From Cognataquiflexum nitidum (GTDB lineage Bacteria; Bacteroidota; Bacteroidia; Cytophagales; Cyclobacteriaceae): a stretch of DNA of 60,839 nucleotides. Shown here one piece after another: positions 44,616-53,127 of this stretch (positions within the stretch are counted from its first letter, which is position 1; every line of letters begins with the position of its first letter). A model generated the notes under the pieces. It ran no database searches and had not been told where the DNA came from. It worked only from the letters and a program-made list of their open reading frames with translations. The translations under genes and the position numbers were made by a program. Location of the stretch: contig NZ_JAKZAM010000033.1 in assembly GCF_022538055.1 (NCBI RefSeq), positions 1 through 60,839 on the forward strand. The letters are read 5' to 3'.

Positions 44616-46916
44616 ATGAAAAGATTACACTGGTTTTTAGTTTATGTGGTATTGCTTTCATTTGTTTTGGCTTGTAACCCTTCCAAAGAAAATATGTCCT
44701 TGGAAGAATTGTATACTTACAAAGCAGATTCCATCATTTCCATCATGACTTTTGAGGAAAAAATCGGGCAGCTGAATCTACCTGCTTCCGGAGATTTTAC
44801 CACCGGTTTGGCTTCAAGTTCTAACATCGCAGAAAAGATCAAAGCAGGAAGTGTAGGTGGATTGTTCAATATCAAAACTGCTGAAAAAATAAGGGCTGTT
44901 CAGAAAATTGCGGTCGAAGAAAGCCGGCTGAAAATCCCATTGATTTTTGGGATGGATGTTATCCACGGATACGAAACCCTTTTCCCGATTCCAATCGGCA
45001 TGTCCAGTATTTGGGATATGGAATTGGTAGAGAAATCGGCACGTATCGCTGCCATCGAAGCAAGTGCAGATGGGATCAACTGGACTTTTTCGCCCATGAC
45101 GGATATTTCCCGTGACCCAAGATGGGGCAGGGTTTCTGAAGGAAGCGGTGAAGATCCATACCTTGGGGCTCAGATTGCCAAAGCAATGGTCAATGGTTAT
45201 CAAGGGGATGATTTGAAACTCAATAATACGATTATGGCTTGTGTCAAGCACTTTGCCTTGTACGGCGCACCGGAAGGCGGTAGGGATTACAACACTGTCG
45301 ATATGAGCCGCATCAGGATGTACAATGAGTATTTTTTGCCTTACAAAGCCGCGGTCGATGCCGGGGTTGGATCGGTGATGACATCATTTAATGAGGTGGA
45401 GGGAATACCGGCTTCTGCCAATAAATGGCTGATGACTGATGTATTGAGAACTCAATGGGGTTTCGAAGGTTTTGTGGTGACTGATTATACCGCAATCAAT
45501 GAAATGATTGACCATGGTATTGGGGATTTACAAAAAGTATCTGAACTTTCTCTCAAAGCAGGAGTAGACATGGACATGGTCGGGGAGGGCTTTTTGACCA
45601 CTTTAAAGAAATCCTTGGATGAAGGTAAAATCACAGAAAAGCAGATTGATGACGCCTGCCGAAGGATCTTGATCGCAAAATTCAAGTTGGGTTTATTCGA
45701 TGATCCCTACAGATATGCCGATCCTGAGCGCGCGAAAAAGGAAGTGTTTAATGCGGAAAACCGTCAAGTTGCAAGAGAAATTGCTGCCCAATCCTTCGTT
45801 TTGCTCAAAAACAAAGACAATATTTTACCTATCCAAAAGAAAGGAACCATTGCCCTGATTGGGCCGCTTGCCGACAACAAGGAGAATATGGCAGGGACCT
45901 GGAGTGTGGCAGGAAGATTTGACCAAGCCATCTCTCTTTCTGAAGGATTGAAAAAAGCTGTCGGAGACAATGCCAATATCATCTATGCCAAAGGGGCAAA
46001 TGTGGTTGCTGATTCCTTATTGGAATCTCGGGTGAGTATATTTGGAAAGCCAACTTACCGTGACAACCGTCCTGCGGATGTGCTCATTCAAGAGGCTTTG
46101 GCAGCGGCAAAAAATGCTGATGTCATCGTAGCTGCATTGGGTGAATCCGCTGAAATGACAGGTGAAGCTTCAAGTATGAGCGATATCGAATTACCGGAAA
46201 ACCAAAGGGATTTGCTAAAAGCTTTGCTCAAAACAGGCAAGCCTGTCGTCATGGTCTTATTTACAGGAAGGCCATTGGCTTTGACTTGGGAAGAAGAAAA
46301 TGTGCCTGCGATCCTGAATGTATGGTTTGCAGGAAGTGAAGCTGGAGATGCCATCGCCGATGTGTTGTTTGGAGATGTCAATCCATCCGGTAAACTCAGT
46401 GCAACTTTCCCACAAAATGTAGGACAGGTACCGATATATTACAACCATAAAAATACCGGCCGACCACTTCCTGAAGGACAGTGGTTCCAAAAATTCCGAT
46501 CCAATTACCTCGATGTATCCAATGATCCGCTTTATCCTTTTGGATTTGGATTGAGTTATACTGATTTCAAATATGGTGATCTGAAGTTGAGTGGGACTTC
46601 GCTTAAAGGAAATCAGACTTTAAAAGCAAGTATAGAACTCACTAACTCGGGCAAATATGATGGTAAGGAAGTAGTCCAATTGTACATCAGGGATGTCGTG
46701 GGTTCAGTGACCAGACCTGTCAAGGAATTGAAAGGTTTTCAAAAAGTGCTATTGAAAGCAGGAGAAACCAAAACCATAACTTTCGAAATCACACCTGAAG
46801 ACCTCAAATTCTATAATTCTGACCTGAACTTTGTCTGGGAGCCTGGTGAATTTGAAATCATGGTGGGAGGAAACTCACGGGATGTGAAGAAGGCTAAAGT
46901 GGATTGGAAGGAGTAG
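44616..46916 (+). CDS. GH3 beta-glucosidase (BglX-like) lipoprotein
   Basis: I start the gene at ATG 44616, giving 766 residues with a lipoprotein signal (VVLLSFVLAC, Cys20); the open frame continues to 44565 without signal character. GH3 features: FGMDVIHGYETLFPIPIG, FSPMTDISRDPRWGRVSEG, GEDPYLGAQIAKAMVNGYQG, CVKHFALYGAPEGGRDYN, and the nucleophile Asp in GFVVTDYTAINEM. A GH3 C-terminal domain and a fibronectin-III-like domain (DGKEVVQLYIRDVVGSVTRPVKEL) follow. It acts on beta-glucosides in the periplasm. With the GH144-type gene upstream, beta-1,2-gluco-oligosaccharides are a candidate substrate. Confidence 0.93.
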   Translation: MKRLHWFLVYVVLLSFVLACNPSKENMSLEELYTYKADSIISIMTFEEKIGQLNLPASGDFTTGLASSSNIAEKIKAGSVGGLFNIKTAEKIRAVQKIAVEESRLKIPLIFGMDVIHGYETLFPIPIGMSSIWDMELVEKSARIAAIEASADGINWTFSPMTDISRDPRWGRVSEGSGEDPYLGAQIAKAMVNGYQGDDLKLNNTIMACVKHFALYGAPEGGRDYNTVDMSRIRMYNEYFLPYKAAVDAGVGSVMTSFNEVEGIPASANKWLMTDVLRTQWGFEGFVVTDYTAINEMIDHGIGDLQKVSELSLKAGVDMDMVGEGFLTTLKKSLDEGKITEKQIDDACRRILIAKFKLGLFDDPYRYADPERAKKEVFNAENRQVAREIAAQSFVLLKNKDNILPIQKKGTIALIGPLADNKENMAGTWSVAGRFDQAISLSEGLKKAVGDNANIIYAKGANVVADSLLESRVSIFGKPTYRDNRPADVLIQEALAAAKNADVIVAALGESAEMTGEASSMSDIELPENQRDLLKALLKTGKPVVMVLFTGRPLALTWEEENVPAILNVWFAGSEAGDAIADVLFGDVNPSGKLSATFPQNVGQVPIYYNHKNTGRPLPEGQWFQKFRSNYLDVSNDPLYPFGFGLSYTDFKYGDLKLSGTSLKGNQTLKASIELTNSGKYDGKEVVQLYIRDVVGSVTRPVKELKGFQKVLLKAGETKTITFEITPEDLKFYNSDLNFVWEPGEFEIMVGGNSRDVKKAKVDWKE

Positions 46917-46965
46917 TGGTCAGTATTCAGTGGTCAGTATTCAGTGATCAGTCGCAGTTTGCAGA
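46917..46965. repeat. Short tandem repeat behind GH3
   Basis: Three imperfect copies of a 14-bp unit (AGTGGTCAGTATTC and variants) follow directly on the GH3 stop. It is another member of the 7-bp-period intergenic repeats in this window. Confidence 0.75.
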
Positions 46966-46970
46966 ACAAT

Positions 46971-47002
46971 TACCTTTGAGGTTTTTTTGAACCTCGAAGG
47001 TA
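46971..47002. repeat. Intergenic hairpin ACCTTTGAGGTT..AACCTCGAAGGT
   Basis: Arms 46971-46983 and 46990-47002 pair over 13 positions with one T-G pair and a 6-nt loop. There is no T-tract on either side. It looks like a dispersed intergenic palindrome rather than a terminator. Confidence 0.6.
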
Positions 47003-47108
47003 TTTAGGAAGAATGAAGTCACTCTCAATAAACAGTCTTAGCGGTGGGTTAGGAGTCTCAGCGAGAGGAACAAACTGAATCCCTGTTCCAAAGAAAAATT
47101 GAATTTAG

Positions 47109-47151
47109 AATCCTGCCTTTTTATCCATTTGGATATTGGGCAGGATTTTTA
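47109..47151 (+). terminator. Terminator downstream of GH3
   Basis: Outer arms AATCCTGCC (47109-47117) and GGCAGGATT (47139-47147) pair perfectly, and an inner stem TATCCA/TGGATA sits between them. Five T residues end the element. It lies about 190 bp past the GH3 stop, with repeats in between. Confidence 0.75.
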
Positions 47152-47341
47152 ATGTTTGATGATGGTGTGTTTCTTCAAAATGATCTGAAACAATAATTAA
47201 AGCTAATTTTCTAAACAATATCTATGAATATCCAATATCAATTAGTATCAAATCGTATATAGTTGAACATTGATATTTAAAAAACAGCTTGTTTTTATTG
47301 CGATTTAGGCGGATATTATTGCTTTACAAACCCAATAAACC

Positions 47342-48988
47342 ATGAAAATCCGTCTGTTTTTATTTTTCTTTTTTCTTCATTTTTCAATAACATCATTTGC
47401 CCAATCTCCCGAAAAGCCCAATATCCTTTGGATTTCGGTGGAGGATATCAGTCCGCTGTTGGATGTGTATGGTGACAACAGCATCAAAACACCAAATATC
47501 AGCCGATTGGCCAAGGAAGGGATTGTGTTTACCGATGCATTCGCTACAGCAGGGGTCTGTGCACCAAGTCGGAGCAGCATCATTACGGCGATGTACCCTG
47601 TGAGCATCGGAACGCATAATATGCGCACTGGACCACACTATGCTTATCGAGAACCTGAGGCTGAGGTATACCAGACCTACTACAAACAGAAAGATATCAA
47701 CGGTAAAAATGTCCCTGAATACGCGGCTGTTCCCCCGCCATTTGTCAAAGTCTTTACAGAATACCTCCGGGCTGCAGGTTATTTCACCACCAATGCCGCC
47801 AAGACCGATTACCAATTCAACGCTCCGATGACTGCTTGGGATGAAATCGGAAGGGAGGCACATTACAAAAACCGGGCTCCCGGTCAGCCATTCTTCGCAG
47901 TTTTCAACCATGAAATCACACATGAGTCGCGGGTTTTTGGTAAGAAAGCCGATCCCATGCTTTCAGATATTCAGAATATCAAAATACCTGCCTATTTCCC
48001 GGATTTGCCTGTGGTGAGACAGGATGTAGGGCGCGTTTATTCCAATATCATGGAATTGGATCAGCAGGTCGGGACATTGCTGAAGGAACTCGAGGATGCA
48101 GGATTGTTGGAAAGGACCATCATCTTTTTTTGGTCGGATCATGGCGGTCCTTTGCTGAGGCAAAAGCGGGCAGTCGGTAATTCAGGACTGCATGTCCCGT
48201 TAATCGTCCGCCTGCCAAATGGGCAAATGGCCGGTACAAAAGTAGAAGACATCGTTTCATTGATGGACTTGGGTCCAACCGTAATGTCATTGGCAGGAAT
48301 TGAACCGCCGGAGTACATGCATGGGAAGGCTTTTTTGGGAAAATACAAAAGCAAAAACTCACACCAATATGCCTTTGGTTCTGCTGACCGTTTTGATGAA
48401 GCAGTGGACATGAGCCGGTCAGCGATAGACGGGAGATTTGTTTATATCAGGAACTTCCGGCCGGAATTGCCGCTGATTTACCGAAACGCCTACCGGGAAC
48501 AGATTGACATGACCAAGGCGTTGATAGAAATGGACCAAGACGGAAAGTTGACAGGAGGGGCGGCTTATATTTTCATGAAAACCAAGCCTCAAGAAGAATT
48601 GTATGATTTGGCCAATGATCCCTATGAAATCCATAACCTTGCCCAATTGCCTGAATACAAGGAAAAGTTGATGGAAATGAGGACTGCGTTAAGCAAATGG
48701 CAATTGGAGGTAAAGGATTTGGGATTTGTTCCGGAATCTGACTTGGTCAATATGATGTGGCCGGGCATGGTGCAACCTGAGACAGCAAAGGTTGAATTTG
48801 AAAGTTCAGGAGGAAAAATGACCTTATCTTCTGTCACCGAAGGAGCAAGTATCGCCTATCAGGTAGATAATGAAATAGGAGGGAAGCGGTGGAGGTTGTA
48901 CCACGAGCCTATTCCTGAAGCCAAAAACATTGCCGCAAGGGCAGTTAGAATCGGATACAAAACCTCGGAAATCAGCTATTTTAAATAA
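47342..48988 (+). CDS. Sulfatase (family S1), heparan N-sulfatase-like group
   Basis: A type I signal peptide (RLFLFFFFLHFSITSFAQ) precedes the S1 core: ILWISVEDISPLLDVYGD, VCAPSRSSIITAMYP with the formylglycine Cys, NMRTGPHYAY, FAVFNHEITHESRVF and IIFFWSDHGGPLLRQKR. The first metal segment has Glu-Asp where most S1 members have Asp-Asp; I recall this as usual for this subgroup. The C-terminal 60 residues form a short beta-rich tail (VEFESSGGKMTLSSV). The stop is only 6 bp before the CE15-type gene, so the pair is coupled. Substrate: a sulfated or sulfamated sugar, not identifiable from sequence. Confidence 0.9.
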   Translation: MKIRLFLFFFFLHFSITSFAQSPEKPNILWISVEDISPLLDVYGDNSIKTPNISRLAKEGIVFTDAFATAGVCAPSRSSIITAMYPVSIGTHNMRTGPHYAYREPEAEVYQTYYKQKDINGKNVPEYAAVPPPFVKVFTEYLRAAGYFTTNAAKTDYQFNAPMTAWDEIGREAHYKNRAPGQPFFAVFNHEITHESRVFGKKADPMLSDIQNIKIPAYFPDLPVVRQDVGRVYSNIMELDQQVGTLLKELEDAGLLERTIIFFWSDHGGPLLRQKRAVGNSGLHVPLIVRLPNGQMAGTKVEDIVSLMDLGPTVMSLAGIEPPEYMHGKAFLGKYKSKNSHQYAFGSADRFDEAVDMSRSAIDGRFVYIRNFRPELPLIYRNAYREQIDMTKALIEMDQDGKLTGGAAYIFMKTKPQEELYDLANDPYEIHNLAQLPEYKEKLMEMRTALSKWQLEVKDLGFVPESDLVNMMWPGMVQPETAKVEFESSGGKMTLSSVTEGASIAYQVDNEIGGKRWRLYHEPIPEAKNIAARAVRIGYKTSEISYFK

Positions 48989-48994
48989 ATCAAC

Positions 48995-50188
48995 ATGAAA
49001 TCAAAAATCACTTTTCTCTTTTTGCTTCTCTCTTTAACAATGAACCTTATGGCACAGATCCCGGCTAATTATGACGAAAGCAAAGTTCCTGACCTGATCT
49101 TACCCGATCCATTCGTCAGCCTTAAAGGAAATCCGATACTGACTGTTGAGGATTGGGAAAATATCCGCAGACCTGAGATTTTGATGCTTTTTGAAGAAAA
49201 TGTATATGGACAGATCCCAAAAGATTTTGATGATATTTCATTTTCAGAAGTGACAAAAAGTCAAAATCCTTATCCAAGTATTGCTATTCTAAAGGAGATT
49301 GATTTAAAGGTTTCCCGTGAAGGAAAAACCCACACCATGCGCTTGAATGTGTTTATTCCCAAAAATGGCAAAGGACCTTTTCCTGTTTTTTTGCTGATCA
49401 ATTACCAACCCCCATACGCAGATGGAAAATTGGTCGAGGAAGGGTTTTGGGCGGTAAAGGAATTGGTAGAAAAGGGATATGCGACTGCTTCCTTTCACGT
49501 GGAGACGGTGGCACCCGATGACAAAAATAGATTTTCAAAAGGGGTAATTGAAAGCCTGTATCCGGAACAATTGGGCCAAAAAGACGGTATGCGGGCATTG
49601 GGAGCTTGGGGTTGGGGAGCGATGCGGGCGATGGATTACTTCGAAAAAGAATCGTTGATCGATGCAAACCGCGCGGTATTGGTGGGGCATTCAAGATCTG
49701 GAAAGGCAGCGCTTTGGGCAAGTGCCAATGATCCCCGATGGGCGGTGACGATCCCCAACGAATCAGGGTGCGGCGGTGCAGCTTTGTCTAAGAGAAAATT
49801 TGGAGAAACAGTCCAAGTCATCAATACGGCATTTCCCCATTGGTTCAATGATAATTTCAAAGCATTCAATGGGAAAGAAGAATTGTTGCCGCTCGACCAA
49901 CACATGTTGGTTTCACTGATCGCGCCACGGGCGGTTTATTTTTCCAGTGCAAGGGAAGACAGGTGGGCAGACCCCAAAGGAGAGTACCTTTCGATGAAAT
50001 TGGGTAGCAGGGTATTTCCTTTGATTTATGGAAAAAAGGTAGGTTTTCCTTTAGACTTTGAGGAGTTGAAAGAGCCGGTTATTCAACCATTCGCAGGTTA
50101 CCATATCCGAGAAGGCGAACATGATCTCACTCTGGAAGACTGGAAAAGCTATATGGATTTTGTGGAATTGAATTTGGGGGAAAAGTGA
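48995..50188 (+). CDS. CE15-type glucuronoyl methylesterase, secreted
   Basis: The 397-residue protein has a signal peptide (KITFLFLLLSLTMNLMAQ) and an alpha/beta hydrolase with CE15 features: the serine elbow VLVGHSRSGKAALWASANDPRWAV, then IPNESGCGGAALSKRKFGE with the Glu that lies 23 residues after the Ser, the spacing known from characterised members. LPLDQHMLVSLIAPRAVYF follows, and HIREGEHDLTLEDWKSYMDF holds the likely catalytic His. CE15 enzymes split ester bonds between 4-O-methyl-glucuronate of xylan and lignin alcohols. That matches GH67 and GH10 in this window. It is coupled to the sulfatase upstream (6 bp). Confidence 0.88.
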   Translation: MKSKITFLFLLLSLTMNLMAQIPANYDESKVPDLILPDPFVSLKGNPILTVEDWENIRRPEILMLFEENVYGQIPKDFDDISFSEVTKSQNPYPSIAILKEIDLKVSREGKTHTMRLNVFIPKNGKGPFPVFLLINYQPPYADGKLVEEGFWAVKELVEKGYATASFHVETVAPDDKNRFSKGVIESLYPEQLGQKDGMRALGAWGWGAMRAMDYFEKESLIDANRAVLVGHSRSGKAALWASANDPRWAVTIPNESGCGGAALSKRKFGETVQVINTAFPHWFNDNFKAFNGKEELLPLDQHMLVSLIAPRAVYFSSAREDRWADPKGEYLSMKLGSRVFPLIYGKKVGFPLDFEELKEPVIQPFAGYHIREGEHDLTLEDWKSYMDFVELNLGEK

Positions 50189-50511
50189 GTTTTATAGATC
50201 ATAGACCATAGTCGATAGACCATAGTTCGTCAGGGTCTTTGCACTTTAGCGTGAGACAAATCCAGCTTCTGGAGCAGCAGGATGGCGAGAAACCTTCCTT
50301 AGTAATTTTTCTTGGATTTTCCTTTTGCGACTTAGGGTCTTAGCGGGAAATATATTTTGCTTTGTGGCTCCGTACCTTTGCGGGCTTTTTACCTTTTGCG
50401 CCATTGCGCCTTAGCGTGAAATAATTTTTTTTCCTTTGTGCCTCAGTGTCTTTGTGGGATTTATATACTTTCTTACTTTGCGTCGCTGCGTCTTTGCGTG
50501 ATCTTTAAAAT
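50189..50511. repeat. Degenerate CTTTGCG/TTAGCGTGA intergenic repeat block
   Basis: The left 40 bp repeat ATAGACCATAG-type units. From about 50230 to 50505 there are some nine degenerate units built on CTTTGCG(T/C)CTTAGCGTGA-like text alternating with T-rich spacers. No coding frame fits. The right end runs into the aminotransferase start at 50512, so the repeat also supplies the upstream region of that gene. Confidence 0.75.
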
Positions 50512-51657
50512 ATGAAAAATCAAAAACACCTTTTCCAGTTCCCTGAGGACATCCATTACCTAAACAGCGCTTACATGTCGCCTTTGCTCAGATCAGTGGA
50601 AGAAATCGGCATAGAAGCCTTGATCCGAAAAAGAAACCCCACTTCCATCCAACCCAAGGATTTTTTTGAGAATGCCGAGATCCTCAAAAGCAATTTTGGG
50701 AAGTTGGTAAACTGTCCGGCAAAGCAAGTCGCCATCATCCCCGCTGCCTCCTATGGATTGAGTACAGCGGTCAACAACCTTCCAAAAGACAACGGAAACA
50801 CCGCATTGGTGGTGTCTGAGGAATTTCCAAGTGGTTATTATGCGATAGAGAAATGGTGCAGAGACAACCATAAATCTCTCCAAACCATTAAAGCGCCGGA
50901 AACTTTGGAGAAAAGAGGTGAAAAATGGAATCAGGCAATCCTCGAAGACATCAATGAAGACACGGCTGTCGTCCTCATGTCGACAATCCATTGGACAGAT
51001 GGGACACTTTTTGACCTAGCCGAAATAGGCCGGAAGTGCAAAGAAAACGACACCTTCTTCATCCTGGACGGAACTCAGTCTGTTGGCGCTTTACCGATCG
51101 ATGTGGAAGCATGTCAGATTGATGCGCTGATCTGCGCGGGGTACAAATGGCTGATGGGCCCTTATTCGATCGGGTTGGCGTATTATTCGGAGTATTTTAA
51201 TAATGGGATTCCATTGGAGGAAACTTGGGTCAACAGAAGCAATGCCCAAAACTTCTCCGGCTTGACCAATTATGTGGATGATTATGCACCAGGTTCAGGG
51301 CGATACAATGTCGGCGAATACGGCAACTTTATCCTGCTGCCGATGATGAATGCAGCGATCGAGCAGATTTTGGAATGGAAAACAGACAATATCCAATCTT
51401 ATTGCCATGAACTTACCCAGCCTTTGATAGCCTACCTGAGTGAAAATGGATATTGGGTTGAAGAGGATAAGTTCAGGGCAAAGCACCTGTTTGGGTTTTT
51501 GTTGCCACAATCAATTTCTCAGGAGACACTGCTTCAAAAGCTGCAGGAAAAGAAAATCTATGTCTCAGTCCGCGGCAAAGCTATCCGCCTTTCTACCCAT
51601 TTGTACAATACAGAAGAGGATATTGCCATGCTAATAAGGACTTTGGGGGAGGTTTAG
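50512..51657 (+). CDS. Class V PLP-dependent aminotransferase (cysteine desulfurase-like)
   Basis: The 381-residue protein follows the class V fold: HYLNSAYMSPLL at the N-terminus, VAIIPAASYGLSTAVNNL (PLP phosphate contact), MSTIHWTDGTLFDLAEIG, ILDGTQSVGALPIDV (Asp contacting the pyridine nitrogen) and Lys212 in CAGYKWLMGPYSIGL as the Schiff-base Lys. No signal peptide; cytoplasmic. Members act as desulfurases, selenocysteine lyases or aminotransferases, and I cannot choose among them. A rhodanese-type gene lies 114 bp downstream, a weak hint at sulfur chemistry, but that protein is a lipoprotein and so in a different compartment. Confidence 0.85.
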   Translation: MKNQKHLFQFPEDIHYLNSAYMSPLLRSVEEIGIEALIRKRNPTSIQPKDFFENAEILKSNFGKLVNCPAKQVAIIPAASYGLSTAVNNLPKDNGNTALVVSEEFPSGYYAIEKWCRDNHKSLQTIKAPETLEKRGEKWNQAILEDINEDTAVVLMSTIHWTDGTLFDLAEIGRKCKENDTFFILDGTQSVGALPIDVEACQIDALICAGYKWLMGPYSIGLAYYSEYFNNGIPLEETWVNRSNAQNFSGLTNYVDDYAPGSGRYNVGEYGNFILLPMMNAAIEQILEWKTDNIQSYCHELTQPLIAYLSENGYWVEEDKFRAKHLFGFLLPQSISQETLLQKLQEKKIYVSVRGKAIRLSTHLYNTEEDIAMLIRTLGEV

Positions 51658-51771
51658 GTTTGGTTAAAATAAATTCCTTGTTTTGATTAAAGAGAAACTG
51701 TCTTTGTGACTTTTGTCCGCAAAGTAAAAATAGCTTTTGAAGTATCTTTGTTTCCCAAAACCCCAAGCACC

Positions 51772-52182
51772 ATGAAATACTTTGCCATTTTCCTTTTCGC
51801 CCTTACTTTTTTGGGCAGCTGCAATTCAAAAACTTCTGAGAACTCCGAGGTTTCAGGTAAAGTGGAAGAAGTAGATGCGGTTACTTTCAAAAACCTCTTG
51901 GCTTCTGGAAATGGGATTGTTTTGGATGTGAGAACTCCTGAGGAAGTGGCACAGGGAATCATTCCTGATGCTTACGTGATCGATATCTACCAAAGTGGAT
52001 TTGAAGAAAAACTCCAAAGCTTACCCAAAGACAAGGAAGTATATGTCTATTGCGCAGTGGGAGGCAGAAGCCGTCAAGCCGCAGATATTCTTTTGAACAA
52101 TGGATTTACGAAAGTCTATAACCTCAGTGGCGGGATTGTGGATTGGAAGAAAAATGGGTTTGAAGCGGTAAAGGCAGATTAG
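51772..52182 (+). CDS. Rhodanese-like domain lipoprotein
   Basis: From ATG 51772 the product is 136 residues with a lipoprotein signal (ALTFLGSC, Cys17); the open frame runs back to 51706 but adds no signal-like sequence. A single rhodanese domain follows: GIVLDVRTPEEVAQGIIPDA and the active-site loop VYCAVGGRSRQAADIL with Cys94. Such domains carry persulfide sulfur or bind phosphate-like anions. The periplasmic or membrane-anchored location suggests sulfur or redox handling outside the cytoplasm. It has no obvious operon partner. Confidence 0.88.
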   Translation: MKYFAIFLFALTFLGSCNSKTSENSEVSGKVEEVDAVTFKNLLASGNGIVLDVRTPEEVAQGIIPDAYVIDIYQSGFEEKLQSLPKDKEVYVYCAVGGRSRQAADILLNNGFTKVYNLSGGIVDWKKNGFEAVKAD

Positions 52183-52293
52183 AAAGTTGTGAAACGAAAG
52201 CTAAAAATTTACTACTTTCAGAAATACTTTTAAAATTTTTAAAATCTGAAATATCGAAATACAAACTTTCCTAATAATCAGTAAATATCCAAT

Positions 52294-52935
52294 ATGAAAA
52301 AAGATGCAACACTTATAGCCTGTTTATTTCTTTTTGTAACAAGTTGTTTCGGTCAGACAAAGAGAGTATATCATGAGTATGAACAGACAGCATCAGATTT
52401 TGATATTGTAAGATGGAATATTTCAAAAGATAACCTGCCAAATCATCATTTAAGTGAGGAGATAGATAGATATGGTAGGGTAATTGAAATTAAATTTTAT
52501 GAGAAAAATTCCACTGTTTTTAATAGGCTTTGCTATTTGGTTTCTTGGATAAAATTTGAGTATCCTGACGATTCTACTATAATTCAATATAACCTTAATG
52601 GTTACGGAGAAACGGAAAGTAATTTTGAATGTGAATCACCTTCAAAAGTGACATATTATTTAAGTAAAGATCAGAAGCAAATTTTAGCCTCTCAAATTGA
52701 ATTTCAAATAGATACATCATTCTATTTGAAAAATGGATGGACAATAGAAGGAATAAAAGAAACATTACAAGAAATTAAAGTAAATCAAAAAACTTATCAG
52801 ACAGTTGAATATTATTCAAAGTCTATAGCCAAATACAATGGAAAGTTTCCTGTTTCTAACGAATTTGAGATTGAATCTTACAGTTACAATTCAATTGAAA
52901 AAGAGGAAATAGAAAAGGGATTGAAATTTAAATAA
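52294..52935 (+). CDS. Hypothetical secreted protein
   Basis: The 213-residue product has a signal peptide (LIACLFLFVTSCFGQ; cleavage after FGQ or lipidation at the preceding Cys are both possible). The mature part is rich in charged and aromatic residues and shows short beta-like patterns such as RVIEIKFYEKNSTV and TIIQYNLNGYGETES, reminiscent of YD-repeat-like hairpins but too few to assign. The gene is clearly more A+T-rich than its neighbours, which hints at recent acquisition. I do not recognise the family. Confidence 0.6.
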   Translation: MKKDATLIACLFLFVTSCFGQTKRVYHEYEQTASDFDIVRWNISKDNLPNHHLSEEIDRYGRVIEIKFYEKNSTVFNRLCYLVSWIKFEYPDDSTIIQYNLNGYGETESNFECESPSKVTYYLSKDQKQILASQIEFQIDTSFYLKNGWTIEGIKETLQEIKVNQKTYQTVEYYSKSIAKYNGKFPVSNEFEIESYSYNSIEKEEIEKGLKFK

Positions 52936-53083
52936 TAGCTTTTCAAAACCTATTTGATTAATAGGTGTATTTTTTAATCATGAATTTATTTAAAATGTAA
53001 TTTGATATATTTATTTTTTCAAAATAATATAATCATCATAGGATAGATTTTAGTTTTGCAAAACTCTAACTTTTGACTTTTTT

Positions 53084-53127
53084 CCAATAACCAAATAACC
53101 TCTAACCCAATAACCAATAACCAACCC
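53084..53127. repeat. Heptamer microsatellite (CCAATAA) behind the cytochrome gene
   Basis: Imperfect CCAATAA / CCAAATAA / CCCAATAA units abut the stop of the minus-strand heme protein at 53128. The motif is the same as at 40712-40833. Confidence 0.8.
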
